A DNA stretch of 64,000 nucleotides from Ferdinandcohnia sp047246645 (GCF_047246645.1 NZ_JBFOKR010000001.1:186001-250000), one strand, 5' to 3'. Positions 40,791 to 50,238 are shown, counted from the first letter of the stretch. A program made the numbers and translations. The notes: generated from the sequence alone by a model not told the origin.

Positions 40791-42056
40791 ATGAGTTATC
40801 CATATGGAGGGTATCAAGTCCATCCTTATTTTCAGCCATCTCGTTTTTATCAAGCTTATCCTGTAAATCATTATCAAAACGCATATATTACCGGTCAACA
40901 ACAGATACAAGCCCAGCAAGTAAGACAAAATAATGAGTTTCGAACTGTCTGGCAAGCTATCCGCGATAAAATAAAACCGCAATATGAAAAATTATCAGAG
41001 TATAATGTAGACCGCAGAACGAGTCAATATGTGTTCTCGCAAGTAGTAATGTTTACTTTAACAACAAACAAACAGTTTTCAGGTTCACTTGATCAAAAGG
41101 TCAATCAAACATATTATGCATTCCGAAACCAAGCAAATTGGTTATTTACTATTCTAGCACCATATCGAATTCCTACTTCAGAGATTGAGAGAGTTTTTAA
41201 AACAGTAATACGTCTAACCTATGAGAACATTAATTATGTGCCTGAAAAGAACTGGAGTGACTGGGAAGACCTTGGAGGAGTTTTAACATCAGGACCTGCA
41301 CCCGTAGCAATGGGAAGAAACCGACTTGATGTCTATGTGAGAGGTAGAAATAGAAACTTATTCCAACGACAATGGGACGGCTCAAGTTGGTCTGAGTGGG
41401 AAAATCTTGGAGGGATATTGACATCCTCACCAGCAGCCATTTCATGGGGAGGAGAAAGAGTAGATATCTTTGCCAGGGGAGAGAATCAACAATTAATTCA
41501 TAAATACTTTGAAAATTCTACTTGGAGTGACTGGGAGGATTTGGGTGGAGTTTTAACATCATCTCCAGCAGTTTCGTCTTGGTCTGAGAATCGTTTAGAC
41601 GTATTTGGAAGAGGAAATGATAAACATCTTTATCACAAATACTGGAATGGTTCTGAGTGGAGTGACTGGGAGGATCTGGGTGGTAAGCTAACCTCTGCTC
41701 CAGCAGCAGTTTCCTGGGGGCCAAATAGAATTGATGTATTTGGAAGAGGTGAAAACCGTTCACTTTTCCATAAATACTGGAATGGGACTGAATGGAGTGA
41801 CTGGGAAGATCTTGGCGGACAGTTAACATCTAGTCCAGGAGCTTCTTCACGTGAACCTAATACAATCGATGTTTTTGTAAAGGGGCAAAATGAACACCTC
41901 TATTATAAAAATTGGAGTGGCAGAAAATGGGGAGATTGGCTTGAACTGGGCGGAACTTTAACATCCGAACCAGCCTCAACGTCATGGGGGAAGAATAGGA
42001 TTGATGTCTTTGCAAGAGGAGAAAAAAATCAGTTAATTCATATATGGAAAGGTTGA
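40791..42056 (+). CDS. Six-repeat PLL/tectonin-like beta-propeller lectin
   Basis: A 421-residue protein. Residues 1-60 are Tyr/Gln-rich (YPYGGYQVHPYFQPSRFYQA), then about 90 residues of helix-forming sequence. From about residue 152 on, six repeats of about 45 residues each run W-S-D-W-E-D-L-G-G, x-LTS-xP, W/SxxxRxDVFxRG, (N)xxLxHKYWNG. This is the DUF346/PLL-type lectin repeat, which folds as a propeller binding sugars such as fucose. There is no signal peptide. ATG 40791 has GGAGG upstream, and ATG 40785 is too close to it. The next gene, a DUF1906 protein, may act with it. Confidence 0.82.
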   Translation: MSYPYGGYQVHPYFQPSRFYQAYPVNHYQNAYITGQQQIQAQQVRQNNEFRTVWQAIRDKIKPQYEKLSEYNVDRRTSQYVFSQVVMFTLTTNKQFSGSLDQKVNQTYYAFRNQANWLFTILAPYRIPTSEIERVFKTVIRLTYENINYVPEKNWSDWEDLGGVLTSGPAPVAMGRNRLDVYVRGRNRNLFQRQWDGSSWSEWENLGGILTSSPAAISWGGERVDIFARGENQQLIHKYFENSTWSDWEDLGGVLTSSPAVSSWSENRLDVFGRGNDKHLYHKYWNGSEWSDWEDLGGKLTSAPAAVSWGPNRIDVFGRGENRSLFHKYWNGTEWSDWEDLGGQLTSSPGASSREPNTIDVFVKGQNEHLYYKNWSGRKWGDWLELGGTLTSEPASTSWGKNRIDVFARGEKNQLIHIWKG

Positions 42057-42181
42057 TTAGGGGCAGAAATGTCCCTTCTTTATTTCTTTTAGAGAAACTT
42101 AATATGAATTAGTGCAAACTTAGACGTACATTCATTGCATATAAATATAAACAGGGTACATATAAGAGAGGAGTTGAAAAT

Positions 42182-42826
42182 ATGCCAAGGCACGTCTGGG
42201 GGGTAGATTCGATATCGGCTGTTGATGATGAATTATATTCAAGTGTAAAAAATAAATTCGGAAAACCAAAGTTTTGGGGAAGATACCTTAGTGAAGTTCC
42301 AAATGTCTCTACAGGGTTATCAAGAGGAGAAATCGCTCTTATACGGAATAAAGGAATAAAGATATTACCAATCTTTAACGTTATTATTGAAGCCACAGGA
42401 TATGATAGAGGACAAATCGCAGCTAGAAATGCTGTTTTTAATGCTAGAAGACTTGGAATCCCAAACAATGTAGGACTATTTGCTAATGTGAAACGCTCGG
42501 TTGATGAGGCTTGGATACGCGGTTGGGTAGAGTCAATTATTCAATCTGGTTACCGTCCTGGAATTTACCATATTCCAGTAGAGGGTGGGTTTGCACCAGC
42601 CTATTGTGAAGCAGTACGTAAAAATAATCAAATTGCTGTGCAAACTATTTTATGGAGTGCAGAACCAAATCTAGGAGTTGCAAAAGAGCGAAATGCGCCA
42701 ACCTTTAAACCTGTAACACCAAATTGTAAAGCAAATGCATGGGTATGGCAGTATGGTAGAGATTCTGAGGAATGGCCGATAGCAACAAATCTTGCAGATC
42801 ATCGCACTTTAAATTATTTATACTAA
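42182..42826 (+). CDS. DUF1906 glycoside-hydrolase-like protein (Rv2525c type)
   Basis: A 214-residue protein with the TIM-barrel-like DUF1906 fold. It starts WGVDSISAVDDELY, continues with GKPKFWGRYLSEV, LSRGEIALIRNKGIKILPIF and ends near AWVWQYGRDSEEWP. The family includes Rv2525c and is thought to act on cell-wall or envelope sugars. GH25-like acidic residues are present at the barrel openings (VDSI, IFNVII). There is no signal peptide. ATG follows GAGAGGAG. It lies 125 bases after the lectin gene in the same direction, with its own terminator. Confidence 0.82.
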   Translation: MPRHVWGVDSISAVDDELYSSVKNKFGKPKFWGRYLSEVPNVSTGLSRGEIALIRNKGIKILPIFNVIIEATGYDRGQIAARNAVFNARRLGIPNNVGLFANVKRSVDEAWIRGWVESIIQSGYRPGIYHIPVEGGFAPAYCEAVRKNNQIAVQTILWSAEPNLGVAKERNAPTFKPVTPNCKANAWVWQYGRDSEEWPIATNLADHRTLNYLY

Positions 42827-42832
42827 ACAAAG

Positions 42833-42862
42833 AACAGGTAACCAATCGCGTTACCTGTTTCT
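42833..42862 (+). terminator. Terminator after the DUF1906 gene
   Basis: AACAGGTAAC pairs with GTTACCTGTT, followed by TTCTTG. It merges into the repeat fragment that follows. Confidence 0.8.
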
Positions 42863-42943
42863 TGTGCTGACATCGGCGTTCACCAAAGGCGTGGCGGCTT
42901 CTAGTCGATGTTTCTCTTTCCAAGGCGCTTGCGCTTTTCTTAT
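42863..42943. repeat. Dispersed repeat family 1, short copy
   Basis: Only the right part of the element is present: TGACATCGGCGTTC, GTGGCGG, AGTCGATGTTTCT and AAGGCGCTTGCGCTTTTCTT, ending in TTTCTTAT at 42936-42943. A further piece, CACACAGGCCGTGTTAGTGC, lies at 43009-43028. It stands between convergent genes. Confidence 0.75.
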
Positions 42944-43079
42944 TTATCTTATATGCCTAAATAATAGGAGATTGTTTCTATAAGGCTCAATATGAACAGG
43001 GTCTGACACACAGGCCGTGTTAGTGCCGATGAGATATGGTTTTTAGTTGTTGTTAATTTCGACCCTTGAATGCCTCTTA

Positions 43080-43547
43080 TTAGCGGTAGCTTTCACCTAG
43101 TTTTTTAAACACTGGTTTTTGATAAGTTCTCTTTTTAGGATTTTGATCTTGAGTTGTTTGTTCTTTTAGACCAACATAATTTTGTAAAAGGTTCTTTGCT
43201 ATTGTTAGTGAAAGATGGGTTTTTGGATTTCGGTATGATTGATTCAACGTCCCAAGATGTGGTAGGCGAGAGAAGTCTTCTTTCGAAGGTGGCATGTGAA
43301 AATAATATTCTCCTGCTGAAATTAGTACATCTGATTGTTGTTGACTATTCTTAGGGTTTCTTGAAAAATGAAGGCCTTCTTTTTTTGCTTTTCCTTCAGC
43401 GAGAAGTTTTTCTAAAGCTTTACGCTTAAGTAAGTATAAAAACTTAGGGTTAGTTGCGGTCTTGGCATGTCTATTTACGACGTAGATGGCACGTGCAAGG
43501 TTGTCCACATTTGGCTCAAGTTGGACATGATTTACCTGTTTATTCAT
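43080..43547 (-). CDS. ykyB: YkyB-family protein
   Basis: A 155-residue soluble protein that matches B. subtilis YkyB along its length, including YVVNRHAKTATNPKFLYLLK, NPKNSQQQSDVLIS, YYFHMPPSKEDF and the end PVFKKLGESYR. The function is unknown. The ATG is preceded by AAAGGAGAG. The place between patA and ykuE agrees with B. subtilis, though cheV is absent here. Confidence 0.92.
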   Translation of the reverse strand: MNKQVNHVQLEPNVDNLARAIYVVNRHAKTATNPKFLYLLKRKALEKLLAEGKAKKEGLHFSRNPKNSQQQSDVLISAGEYYFHMPPSKEDFSRLPHLGTLNQSYRNPKTHLSLTIAKNLLQNYVGLKEQTTQDQNPKKRTYQKPVFKKLGESYR

Positions 43548-43730
43548 ACTTTCTCTCCTTTCTCTACTTTATTATACTGTTGATAAGATGTTTTGCAAAT
43601 TGATTTACAGTGAATTCTATTAATTCATCTTACAGACACTTATAAGTAGTAAATAATTTTATTAAAAAAATGAAGGTTTTTGTCGATATATGTAGAAGAA
43701 TAGTATAAAGCTTAAATAGGGATTGATCTC

Positions 43731-45839
43731 ATGAAAAGATTTAACAACATAATATTGAAGGATAAACAATATAGTCATAATGATGAACAAATAGAAGCAA
43801 TTATCTTTGAGATAATCCTTAAACATATAAAGGATTTAATTTATGTGATGAAGGTGGAAGAAAATTGCTCTTTTTCATATGTGTTTATTAATGAAGAAGC
43901 AAAAGGGCATGCCAAGTTGCAAAGTGATTGTATTGGAAAAACTCTTCATGAAGTACTACCAATTGACACTGCAAATCACTTGGACAAGCAATACGCATCT
44001 GTTCTAGAGAAAAAGGAAGCAATCTCTTTCCAAGATGTTGTTACCTTGGCTGATAATAGAATCGTATATGGTGAATCAATTTTAACACCTATATTTGATG
44101 ATCATGGGGAAGTCAGATTTATTGTTAGTGTCACTAGAGATATTTCAGAAAGTGTAGCAGAGAAAAATTTATTATACGAGAGCAGACAACGGTATAAATC
44201 CCTTATTGACCATAATATGGATGGAGTTATATCTGTAGACTCTAATGGGAATATATTAGGGGCAAATAACTCTACCCTTTTAGTTACTGGCTATACTGAA
44301 TCTGAAATGCAAGGTAAAACAATCTTTACTTTTGTTATAGAGGAAGACAAAGAAACTTTTCAACAAATCTATAATGAAACACTTAGTGGAAAGCCAATGG
44401 AGTTTATTGGATGCCACATAAGACATAAAAGTGGGAAGATACTTAAGGTCCATGTGAAAACTATCCCAATTTTAATTAACCGTGACCGTTCCTCTGGCGC
44501 TTACGTCATAATCAAAGATATTACTGAGCAAACCAATTATGAAGAAATGATTACCTATATGGCTTACCATGACCAGTTAACAGGATTAGCTAATCGAAGT
44601 TCTTTAAAAAAAGAATTAGAAGATTCGGTAGAACAAGCTAAAAAGAATAAAGAAAAACTTGCTTTAATGTATGTGGATCTTGACCGTTTTAAATTTCTAA
44701 ATGATTCAATGGGACATGTTGCTGGTGATATGCTACTAAAAGAAGTTGGTAAACGACTAGAAGGTATTAGAAAAAATGGATATAAAGTATTTCGCCAGGG
44801 AGGAGATGAGTTTATTGTTCTCCTTACAAATACATCAAGAGAAGCGACTGTAAAATGTGCAGAAAACATAATTAAAACAATAGAAAAACCTTTTCTTATG
44901 GATGGCAAAAACGAGTATTACATTACAGCAAGTGTGGGAATTAGCTTATATCCATCTGATGGCCAAGACGGTGATACGTTAATTAAGAATGCAGATACAG
45001 CACTATATCGGGCTAAGGATCTTGGACGTTCATTATTTCAATTTTATAGTTCTGAAATGCAAAAACAAACTTCGCATCTAATGGTATTAGAGACTGGATT
45101 AAGAAAGGCAATTGAGAAGGACGAACTCGAACTTTATTACCAACCTCAATTTGATCTTGTATCAAACGAAGTTACAAGCTTTGAGGCTCTTCTTAGGTGG
45201 AAACATCCAACTCTGGGTTTTGTGTCTCCTGCTGAATTTATCCCGATTGCTGAAGAAACTGGTCTTATTCTATCAATTGGTGAATGGGTCATTCAGACAG
45301 TTTGCCAAAAAATTAAAAGCTGGAAAACAAGGGGATTTGATTCATTTTCAATAGGAGTAAATCTATCTGCAAAGCAATTTCAACAAGAGGGCCTCGTTGA
45401 AATGATAGAATCCAACATCAAATCAAACCAAATTGATCCAAGATTTTTAGAATTTGAACTTACTGAAGGGGCTTTGCAGGATGCTAAGAAAACCCTGCTT
45501 ACTCTGAATAAGTTGAAGGATGTAGGTGTCCGTATATCAGTAGATGATTTTGGTACAGGCTATTCATCGCTTAGTTATATTAAACGTTTCCCAATTGATA
45601 CTCTCAAAATAGATCAGTCGTTTGTAAGGGAAGTACTAACAGACGAAAAGGATGCAGCTATTACAACTACAATTATCCACTTGGCACAAAGTTTAGGACT
45701 TTCAGTAATTGCTGAAGGAGTCGAGGATGAAAAACAGGTAGAATTCTTTAAAATAATGGGATGTCACAAAGCGCAAGGGTATTACTTTAGCAAACCTCTT
45801 CCAGAAAATGAAATGATAGAGCATTATTTTATAAAATAA
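43731..45839 (+). CDS. PAS-PAS-GGDEF-EAL cyclic-di-GMP turnover protein
   Basis: A 702-residue soluble protein. Two PAS domains lie at about residues 25-140 and 150-265. A GGDEF domain follows at about 275-440, with RQGGDEFIVLL, and an EAL domain at about 450-700, with SFEALLRWKHP, DDFGTGYSSLSYI and IAEGVED. Both catalytic motifs are intact, so it may both synthesise and degrade c-di-GMP. It resembles the protein at 15712 but has no membrane helix. ATG 43731 has a weak site (TAGGGATTG). Confidence 0.92.
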   Translation: MKRFNNIILKDKQYSHNDEQIEAIIFEIILKHIKDLIYVMKVEENCSFSYVFINEEAKGHAKLQSDCIGKTLHEVLPIDTANHLDKQYASVLEKKEAISFQDVVTLADNRIVYGESILTPIFDDHGEVRFIVSVTRDISESVAEKNLLYESRQRYKSLIDHNMDGVISVDSNGNILGANNSTLLVTGYTESEMQGKTIFTFVIEEDKETFQQIYNETLSGKPMEFIGCHIRHKSGKILKVHVKTIPILINRDRSSGAYVIIKDITEQTNYEEMITYMAYHDQLTGLANRSSLKKELEDSVEQAKKNKEKLALMYVDLDRFKFLNDSMGHVAGDMLLKEVGKRLEGIRKNGYKVFRQGGDEFIVLLTNTSREATVKCAENIIKTIEKPFLMDGKNEYYITASVGISLYPSDGQDGDTLIKNADTALYRAKDLGRSLFQFYSSEMQKQTSHLMVLETGLRKAIEKDELELYYQPQFDLVSNEVTSFEALLRWKHPTLGFVSPAEFIPIAEETGLILSIGEWVIQTVCQKIKSWKTRGFDSFSIGVNLSAKQFQQEGLVEMIESNIKSNQIDPRFLEFELTEGALQDAKKTLLTLNKLKDVGVRISVDDFGTGYSSLSYIKRFPIDTLKIDQSFVREVLTDEKDAAITTTIIHLAQSLGLSVIAEGVEDEKQVEFFKIMGCHKAQGYYFSKPLPENEMIEHYFIK

Positions 45840-45846
45840 GTAATTC

Positions 45847-45881
45847 AAAAAATCCGTATAGATGATTATACGGATTTTTTA
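45847..45881 (+). terminator. Terminator after the GGDEF-EAL gene
   Basis: AAAATCCGTATA pairs with TATACGGATTTT, with an A-run before and a T-run after. Confidence 0.88.
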
Positions 45882-45885
45882 AATG

Positions 45886-46281
45886 ATAAGAAAGTAAAAA
45901 GATTTCAAGCGAATTTTCAGTGTCTAGCTCCAGCGCTTAGCCAGTTTTCCTACCTGAATAAGCTTCTTAGAGTAACTTGCGCAAAAGCTTTTCTTTTAAG
46001 CAGCTCGAGGTCGCTTCACCCCTCCTGCGGCGGCAACACTAAGGAATGGCTTCGTGAGCATAAGCATCGCAGAAAAATTGCTTTAGCAATTTTTAGAGCC
46101 TCCTCGTCAGGGTTCCAGCGCTTGTCGGACTTGCACAGGACAAGGAAGACTACGACAGCATAGACATCGCACGAAGAAAATGCGTAGCATTTTCGAGGAT
46201 GTGCTGACATCGGCGTTCGCCACAGGACGTGTCGGGTTTTAGTCGATGTTCCTTTTTCCAAGGCGCTTGCGCTTTTCTTAA
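45886..46281. repeat. Dispersed repeat family 1, long copy
   Basis: A 396-base block between convergent genes, from ATAAGAAA (45886-45893) to TTTCTTAA (46274-46281). Modules in order are GTGTCTAGCTCCAGCGC, CTCGAGGTCGCTTCACCCCT, GGCGGCAACACTAAGGAA, GCACAGGACAAGGAAGACTA, AATGCGTAGCATTTTCGAGG, CACAGGACGTG and AAGGCGCTTGCGCTTTTCTT. Its last three bases form the stop codon (TAA, minus strand) of ykuE. Confidence 0.85.
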
Positions 46282-47144
46282 TTACTTGACTGTAAAGTAT
46301 AAACAGAGATTTCAGGCTTAGATAAAAAACGTAACGGAAGCCTTGTTGTTCCTAATCCTCTATTAACAAATAACTGCATTTTATTTTCTCCCACAGTATG
46401 CTTTCCCTCGTAATATTTACTACCTAGTGGTGGGGTTATAAGAGGGCCGATTATGGGTAACTGAATTTGGCCACCATGACTATGTCCTGATAGCTGTAGA
46501 TGTGCCCCAGTGTCAGAAGCTCTTTCGGCGATATCAGGTTCATGTGAAAGTAAGATAGTGTATGAAGAAGGCTCAATGCCCTTAAATGTCGTCAAAAAGT
46601 CAGGTCTCCCAAGCATTACATCATCCAAGCCTGCTACTGTAATTTTTGAATTGTTAATTGTGATAGAAGTAGAACTATTCATTAATAGTGAAAAATCTGT
46701 TTGTTTCATAAGGTTTTTATATATTTCAGAACCATATCCCCCATGATCGTGGTTACCGTAAATAGCAAATTTACCATGCTTAGCTTGTAATTCGGAGAGA
46801 ATCGGAACAAGGTGGTTTACTGCAGCGTATTTATTAGGTTCGTCCATTAAGTCCCCAGTGAAAAATAAAATATCTGGCTTTAACCCATTAATAATATTTA
46901 CTACACGAGTCAATTGGTCTAAATCGAAATAGTGGCCTATATGAGTGTCACTGAACTGTACAATTTTTTTATTGTGAAAATCAGCAGGAATTAATGGGTG
47001 CATAATAGTATGGTTTGTAATTTGAATTTGTTTGGGTTCTATGTACCTTGCGTATATATAGCCAAAAGAGGTTGCTATCACAGTAGCAGATGTGGTAGCA
47101 AACATGCGTTTTAAAAATTGTCGTCTTGAATATTTTTTTGACAT
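46278..47144 (-). CDS. ykuE: Metallophosphoesterase YkuE (twin-arginine exported)
   Basis: A 288-residue exported phosphoesterase. The N-terminus has the twin-arginine motif SRRQFLKR followed by a hydrophobic stretch, so it should use the Tat system. The metal-binding motifs are DTHIGH, GDLMDEPN, GNHDHGG, SHEPD and SGHSHGGQ, all intact. B. subtilis YkuE is a Tat substrate of the cell wall. ATG 47144 is preferred. An in-frame TTG at 47156 lies too close to the weak AGG site. The stop codon lies in the end of a repeat element. Confidence 0.92.
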   Translation of the reverse strand: MSKKYSRRQFLKRMFATTSATVIATSFGYIYARYIEPKQIQITNHTIMHPLIPADFHNKKIVQFSDTHIGHYFDLDQLTRVVNIINGLKPDILFFTGDLMDEPNKYAAVNHLVPILSELQAKHGKFAIYGNHDHGGYGSEIYKNLMKQTDFSLLMNSSTSITINNSKITVAGLDDVMLGRPDFLTTFKGIEPSSYTILLSHEPDIAERASDTGAHLQLSGHSHGGQIQLPIIGPLITPPLGSKYYEGKHTVGENKMQLFVNRGLGTTRLPLRFLSKPEISVYTLQSSN

Positions 47145-47294
47145 TATGAACGCCAACCTATCATTAAATCTAGTAAAGCATAGTGCCTATTATAGCACAT
47201 TAGTATGCTGCCTAATTTTAAATATGTATTACAGTTAGATTAAAGATATCTATTGAAATTATTGTTAGAAAACTTCGAAAAGTAGTGATATAAT

Positions 47295-47312
47295 ATAATG
47301 AATAGTCATTCA
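47295..47312. promoter_or_regulatory. FadR-type operator before fadH
   Basis: ATAATGAATAGTCATTCA differs in two positions from the B. subtilis FadR (YsiA) operator TGAATGANTANTCATTCA as I remember it. It overlaps the TATAAT-like -10 region (TATAATATAATG) before fadH. This is unlike the operators at 26908 and 31407. Confidence 0.55.
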
Positions 47313-47331
47313 TTTTTAAGGGGGTAAGAAA

Positions 47332-48096
47332 ATGAAGGGAAGAGTTGTAATTGTTACTGGTGGCTCTAACGGAATGGGCAAATATATGGCAAAACGATTT
47401 GCCTCAGAGGGAGCTTACGTTGTTATTACAGGTAGAACATTGGAAAAATTAGAAGAGGCAAAGAAGGAAATCGAGACCTTTGATGGACAAATTTTAACAG
47501 TCCAAATGGACGTTCGTGAACCAAGCCATGTAGAGCATATGGTAAAAGAAGCTGACAATGCATTTGGTCGTATTGATTACTTAGTGAATAATGCTGCAGG
47601 TAATTTTATCTGTCCAGCTGAAAATCTTTCCGCAAATGGATGGAATTCAGTTATAAATATTGTATTAAATGGAACATTTTATTGTAGTTCAACAGTAGGG
47701 AAATATTGGATTGAAAAAGGCATTAAGGGAAGTATTATTAATATGGTTGCTACATATGCATGGAATGCTGGAGCTGGTGTTATTCATTCAGCGTCTGCAA
47801 AAGCAGGTGTATTAGCAATGACACGTACACTGGCTGTTGAGTGGGGAAGAAAATATGGTATACGCGTTAATGCGATTGCACCGGGACCAATTGAAAGGAC
47901 AGGTGGAGCTGATAAGCTTTGGGAATCTGAAGAGGCTGCCAAAAGAACGCTTCGTAGTGTGCCGCTAGGACGATTAGGAACACCTGAAGAAATAGCAGGA
48001 TTAGCTTTTTACCTGTTCTCAGATGAAGCGGGGTATATTAATGGAGAATGTATCACGATGGACGGAGGACAATGGCTTAACCAATTTCCGTTCTAA
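47332..48096 (+). CDS. fadH: 2,4-dienoyl-CoA reductase FadH (SDR family)
   Basis: A 254-residue SDR of the dienoyl-CoA-reductase type, matching B. subtilis FadH (YkuF). The cofactor loop is TGGSNGMGKYMAKRF. NNAAGNF follows, and the YxxxK position is SASAK, the Tyr being replaced as in this subfamily. The C-terminus is ITMDGGQWLNQFPF. It removes double bonds of unsaturated fatty acids so that beta-oxidation can proceed. The ATG follows AAGGGGG. A FadR-like operator lies upstream. Confidence 0.93.
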   Translation: MKGRVVIVTGGSNGMGKYMAKRFASEGAYVVITGRTLEKLEEAKKEIETFDGQILTVQMDVREPSHVEHMVKEADNAFGRIDYLVNNAAGNFICPAENLSANGWNSVINIVLNGTFYCSSTVGKYWIEKGIKGSIINMVATYAWNAGAGVIHSASAKAGVLAMTRTLAVEWGRKYGIRVNAIAPGPIERTGGADKLWESEEAAKRTLRSVPLGRLGTPEEIAGLAFYLFSDEAGYINGECITMDGGQWLNQFPF

Positions 48097-48109
48097 TAAT
48101 AAACGAAAG

Positions 48110-48138
48110 ACTACCATAAATCTTGTGGTGGTTTTTTT
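48110..48138 (+). terminator. Terminator after fadH
   Basis: ACTACCA pairs with TGGTGGT (one G-U pair), followed by seven T. Confidence 0.7.
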
Positions 48139-48302
48139 ATGATATTTTATATGTTTTTTCCTCTTTTTATGCGGGAATATTGTTTATAAAAGAATATATC
48201 TGTCAGAAACTGCAGTTATTTAACGAACGATAAGTACCCATGTATGTAGAATATCTTGTTAAAATGATGGTACTACTTGTCCAAGCATAACCAGAGGAAA
48301 GG

Positions 48303-48980
48303 ATGATATTTTTGAAGAAGCAATTTACTCTACTATTTGCATTGCTATTTGTAATGGGACTATTCATTACCCAACCTGCAACTGCTTCAAGTAACGAACC
48401 TCTTTCTAATGACAAAGTGTTTGAATTCCTGGAAGAAGCTTTTCAAGCACAATCTTCTCTTACATTTGAGTTTAGATCGTATGAAGAAGTTGAAAAAATA
48501 TTATCCCCGTACTTTGAAAAACAGTATATTGATGTATTTTTAAAAGAAAATTTAATTAAAGAAAATAACAAATATATTATTTATGGTTCTGATTTTGCAC
48601 TATATTTTATTCCATTCTTTTCTTATTCGGAAAAAACCAGAGTTGTAAAGGATGAATTGAATAATAATATATACGTTTATGAATTATTTGAGAGTCCGAC
48701 TTCAGGTCCTGTTTCGTATAACGATCATTATGAAATCATTACGCTTAAAGAATCTGGTACAACATTAAAAGTATCTGATTTAAAATCTACTAATGAATTA
48801 CCAATAGAAATTAAGGGTATTGATGAAAGTGAAGAAGATGCTACTAATTCAAAAAGTAAAACAGTTTCGCCATGGAAAAAACTACTTATATGGAACCCGT
48901 TCAAAACCACTCTATATTCTCTCATTGAAATGGAAACTAGGACACCTATAACTGCAGATCGTTTCAAGTGGATTTTTTAA
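48303..48980 (+). CDS. Secreted hypothetical protein (DUF3993-like)
   Basis: A 225-residue protein with a clear signal peptide: LKKQFTLLFALLFVMGLF, then cleavage near ATAS. The mature part has FLEEAFQAQSSLTFEF, VEKILSPYFEKQYIDVFLKEN, FALYFIPFFSYSE and a 40-residue tail. The pattern fits the small Bacillus family DUF3993, as far as I can recall, but the function is unknown. ATG 48303 or TTG 48312 could be the start, with GAGGAAAGG upstream of both. No neighbour in the same operon. Confidence 0.7.
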   Translation: MIFLKKQFTLLFALLFVMGLFITQPATASSNEPLSNDKVFEFLEEAFQAQSSLTFEFRSYEEVEKILSPYFEKQYIDVFLKENLIKENNKYIIYGSDFALYFIPFFSYSEKTRVVKDELNNNIYVYELFESPTSGPVSYNDHYEIITLKESGTTLKVSDLKSTNELPIEIKGIDESEEDATNSKSKTVSPWKKLLIWNPFKTTLYSLIEMETRTPITADRFKWIF

Positions 48981-49023
48981 CAAATTTTTCCTCTACATAT
49001 AGAAGGATAGCTGTATTAACTAT

Positions 49024-49058
49024 AAAAAACTCGGCAGATGCCGAGTTTTTCTTTTTTT
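49024..49058. terminator. Bidirectional terminator between convergent genes
   Basis: AAACTCGGC pairs with GCCGAGTTT, with A-rich and T-rich flanks. Confidence 0.88.
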
Positions 49059-49070
49059 AGCATAAACAAA

Positions 49071-50027
49071 TTAATATTGTTTGGATAGATAATCTACGAT
49101 ACCCATTGAGCAAACATCGAGGTCCAGATGTAATATTTCATACACATCATGGTCCCTAGGGATATGAAATTGATCAAGGTGATTACTAATGGCTGTCATT
49201 AATTCCTCTTTGATTTTATCCTTCTTTTCAACTACTGTTGCCGCAGGATACCCTTCATAAATGTTTTTACCTACATTGACGAAGATGGGTAACCAATATT
49301 GAAGCTGTTTAAAAACCTCATCTACATTCGTTGACATCCCATAATGACCAAAATAGATTGCAGATATTTGTAGATTTTTTATTTTTTCTATAGAATCTTG
49401 CATCGCTTCAGGATTAAATTGGTTTGGTGATGTACTTGGTAAAAAGAAATCTATGTTCTCATTGGTAAGTTCGTGGTAGTAGATACCCACTGTATCTCCT
49501 GTAAAAATGCCATTACTTACAGGATCATATATGCTGAAATGATGATTAGCATGACCTGGAGTATCATAAAAAACAAGTGTACAATTTACCCCAATTTCTA
49601 ATCGTTCGGAGTCATCCTTCACTAGTATTTTTTGTTCTGCGATAGGGATAATAGGGTTAAATAGATCATCAAAGGCTTCTCCATATACGGCTCTTGCACC
49701 TGCAATTAATCGTGAAGGATCAGCTAAATGTCGGGCACCTTTTGGATGAACAACAAGTTTGGCGTTTATGCAGTGATCTAATAGTAAGCCGGCACCACCT
49801 GCATGATCTAAATGAATATGAGTAACGATAACGTATTCAACATCGAGTGGGTCAATTTCAAGTTGCTTTAATCCCTCTAAAATATATGGTATTGAAGGAC
49901 TTGCACTTGTTTCAATGATCGTTATTTTGTCCTCTTTAATTATGTAAGACCCTGTCCTAGCCTGTCTGCCTAAGTCATGGGCGTCAATTAAAAAAATACG
50001 CTCATTTAGCTGAGTGAGTGTATTCAT
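49071..50027 (-). CDS. MBL-fold metallo-hydrolase
   Basis: A 318-residue enzyme of the metallo-beta-lactamase superfamily. The metal motif is THIHLDHAGG at about residues 68-77, with DTPGHANHHFS and FTGDTVGIYYHE further on. The C-terminal region has FGHYGMS. Members are hydrolases or sulfur dioxygenases, and the substrate is not readable. ATG 50027 is preceded by GGAGGAG. It faces the secreted protein across a terminator. Confidence 0.88.
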   Translation of the reverse strand: MNTLTQLNERIFLIDAHDLGRQARTGSYIIKEDKITIIETSASPSIPYILEGLKQLEIDPLDVEYVIVTHIHLDHAGGAGLLLDHCINAKLVVHPKGARHLADPSRLIAGARAVYGEAFDDLFNPIIPIAEQKILVKDDSERLEIGVNCTLVFYDTPGHANHHFSIYDPVSNGIFTGDTVGIYYHELTNENIDFFLPSTSPNQFNPEAMQDSIEKIKNLQISAIYFGHYGMSTNVDEVFKQLQYWLPIFVNVGKNIYEGYPAATVVEKKDKIKEELMTAISNHLDQFHIPRDHDVYEILHLDLDVCSMGIVDYLSKQY

Positions 50028-50238
50028 TTAACTCCTCCTCTACTTTTTTATTTACATAGTTGTTATTTTTATTGTATTGTTACTAAGAGCTTGTGTAAAG
50101 ATTTGGTTAAAATATTCTGAAAATACAACCGCGTGAGAAAAGTAGGTAATATCGTGGATAGAACAGAGATTATTTCCTAATCCTAATAATACATCCTCTA
50201 TAAAACAAGCTCCATACATATGAAAGGAGAGGTTATAA

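Noticed and set aside
42105..42180. Sigma-K promoter before the DUF1906 gene
   Set aside because: CATATAAATA resembles a -10 box, but no -35 element at proper distance was found; the one before the lectin gene is also weak.
40317..42826. Toxin-antitoxin or phage-defence island around the IDEAL, lectin and DUF1906 genes
   Set aside because: No nuclease, ATPase, toxin domain, recombinase or phage gene is nearby.
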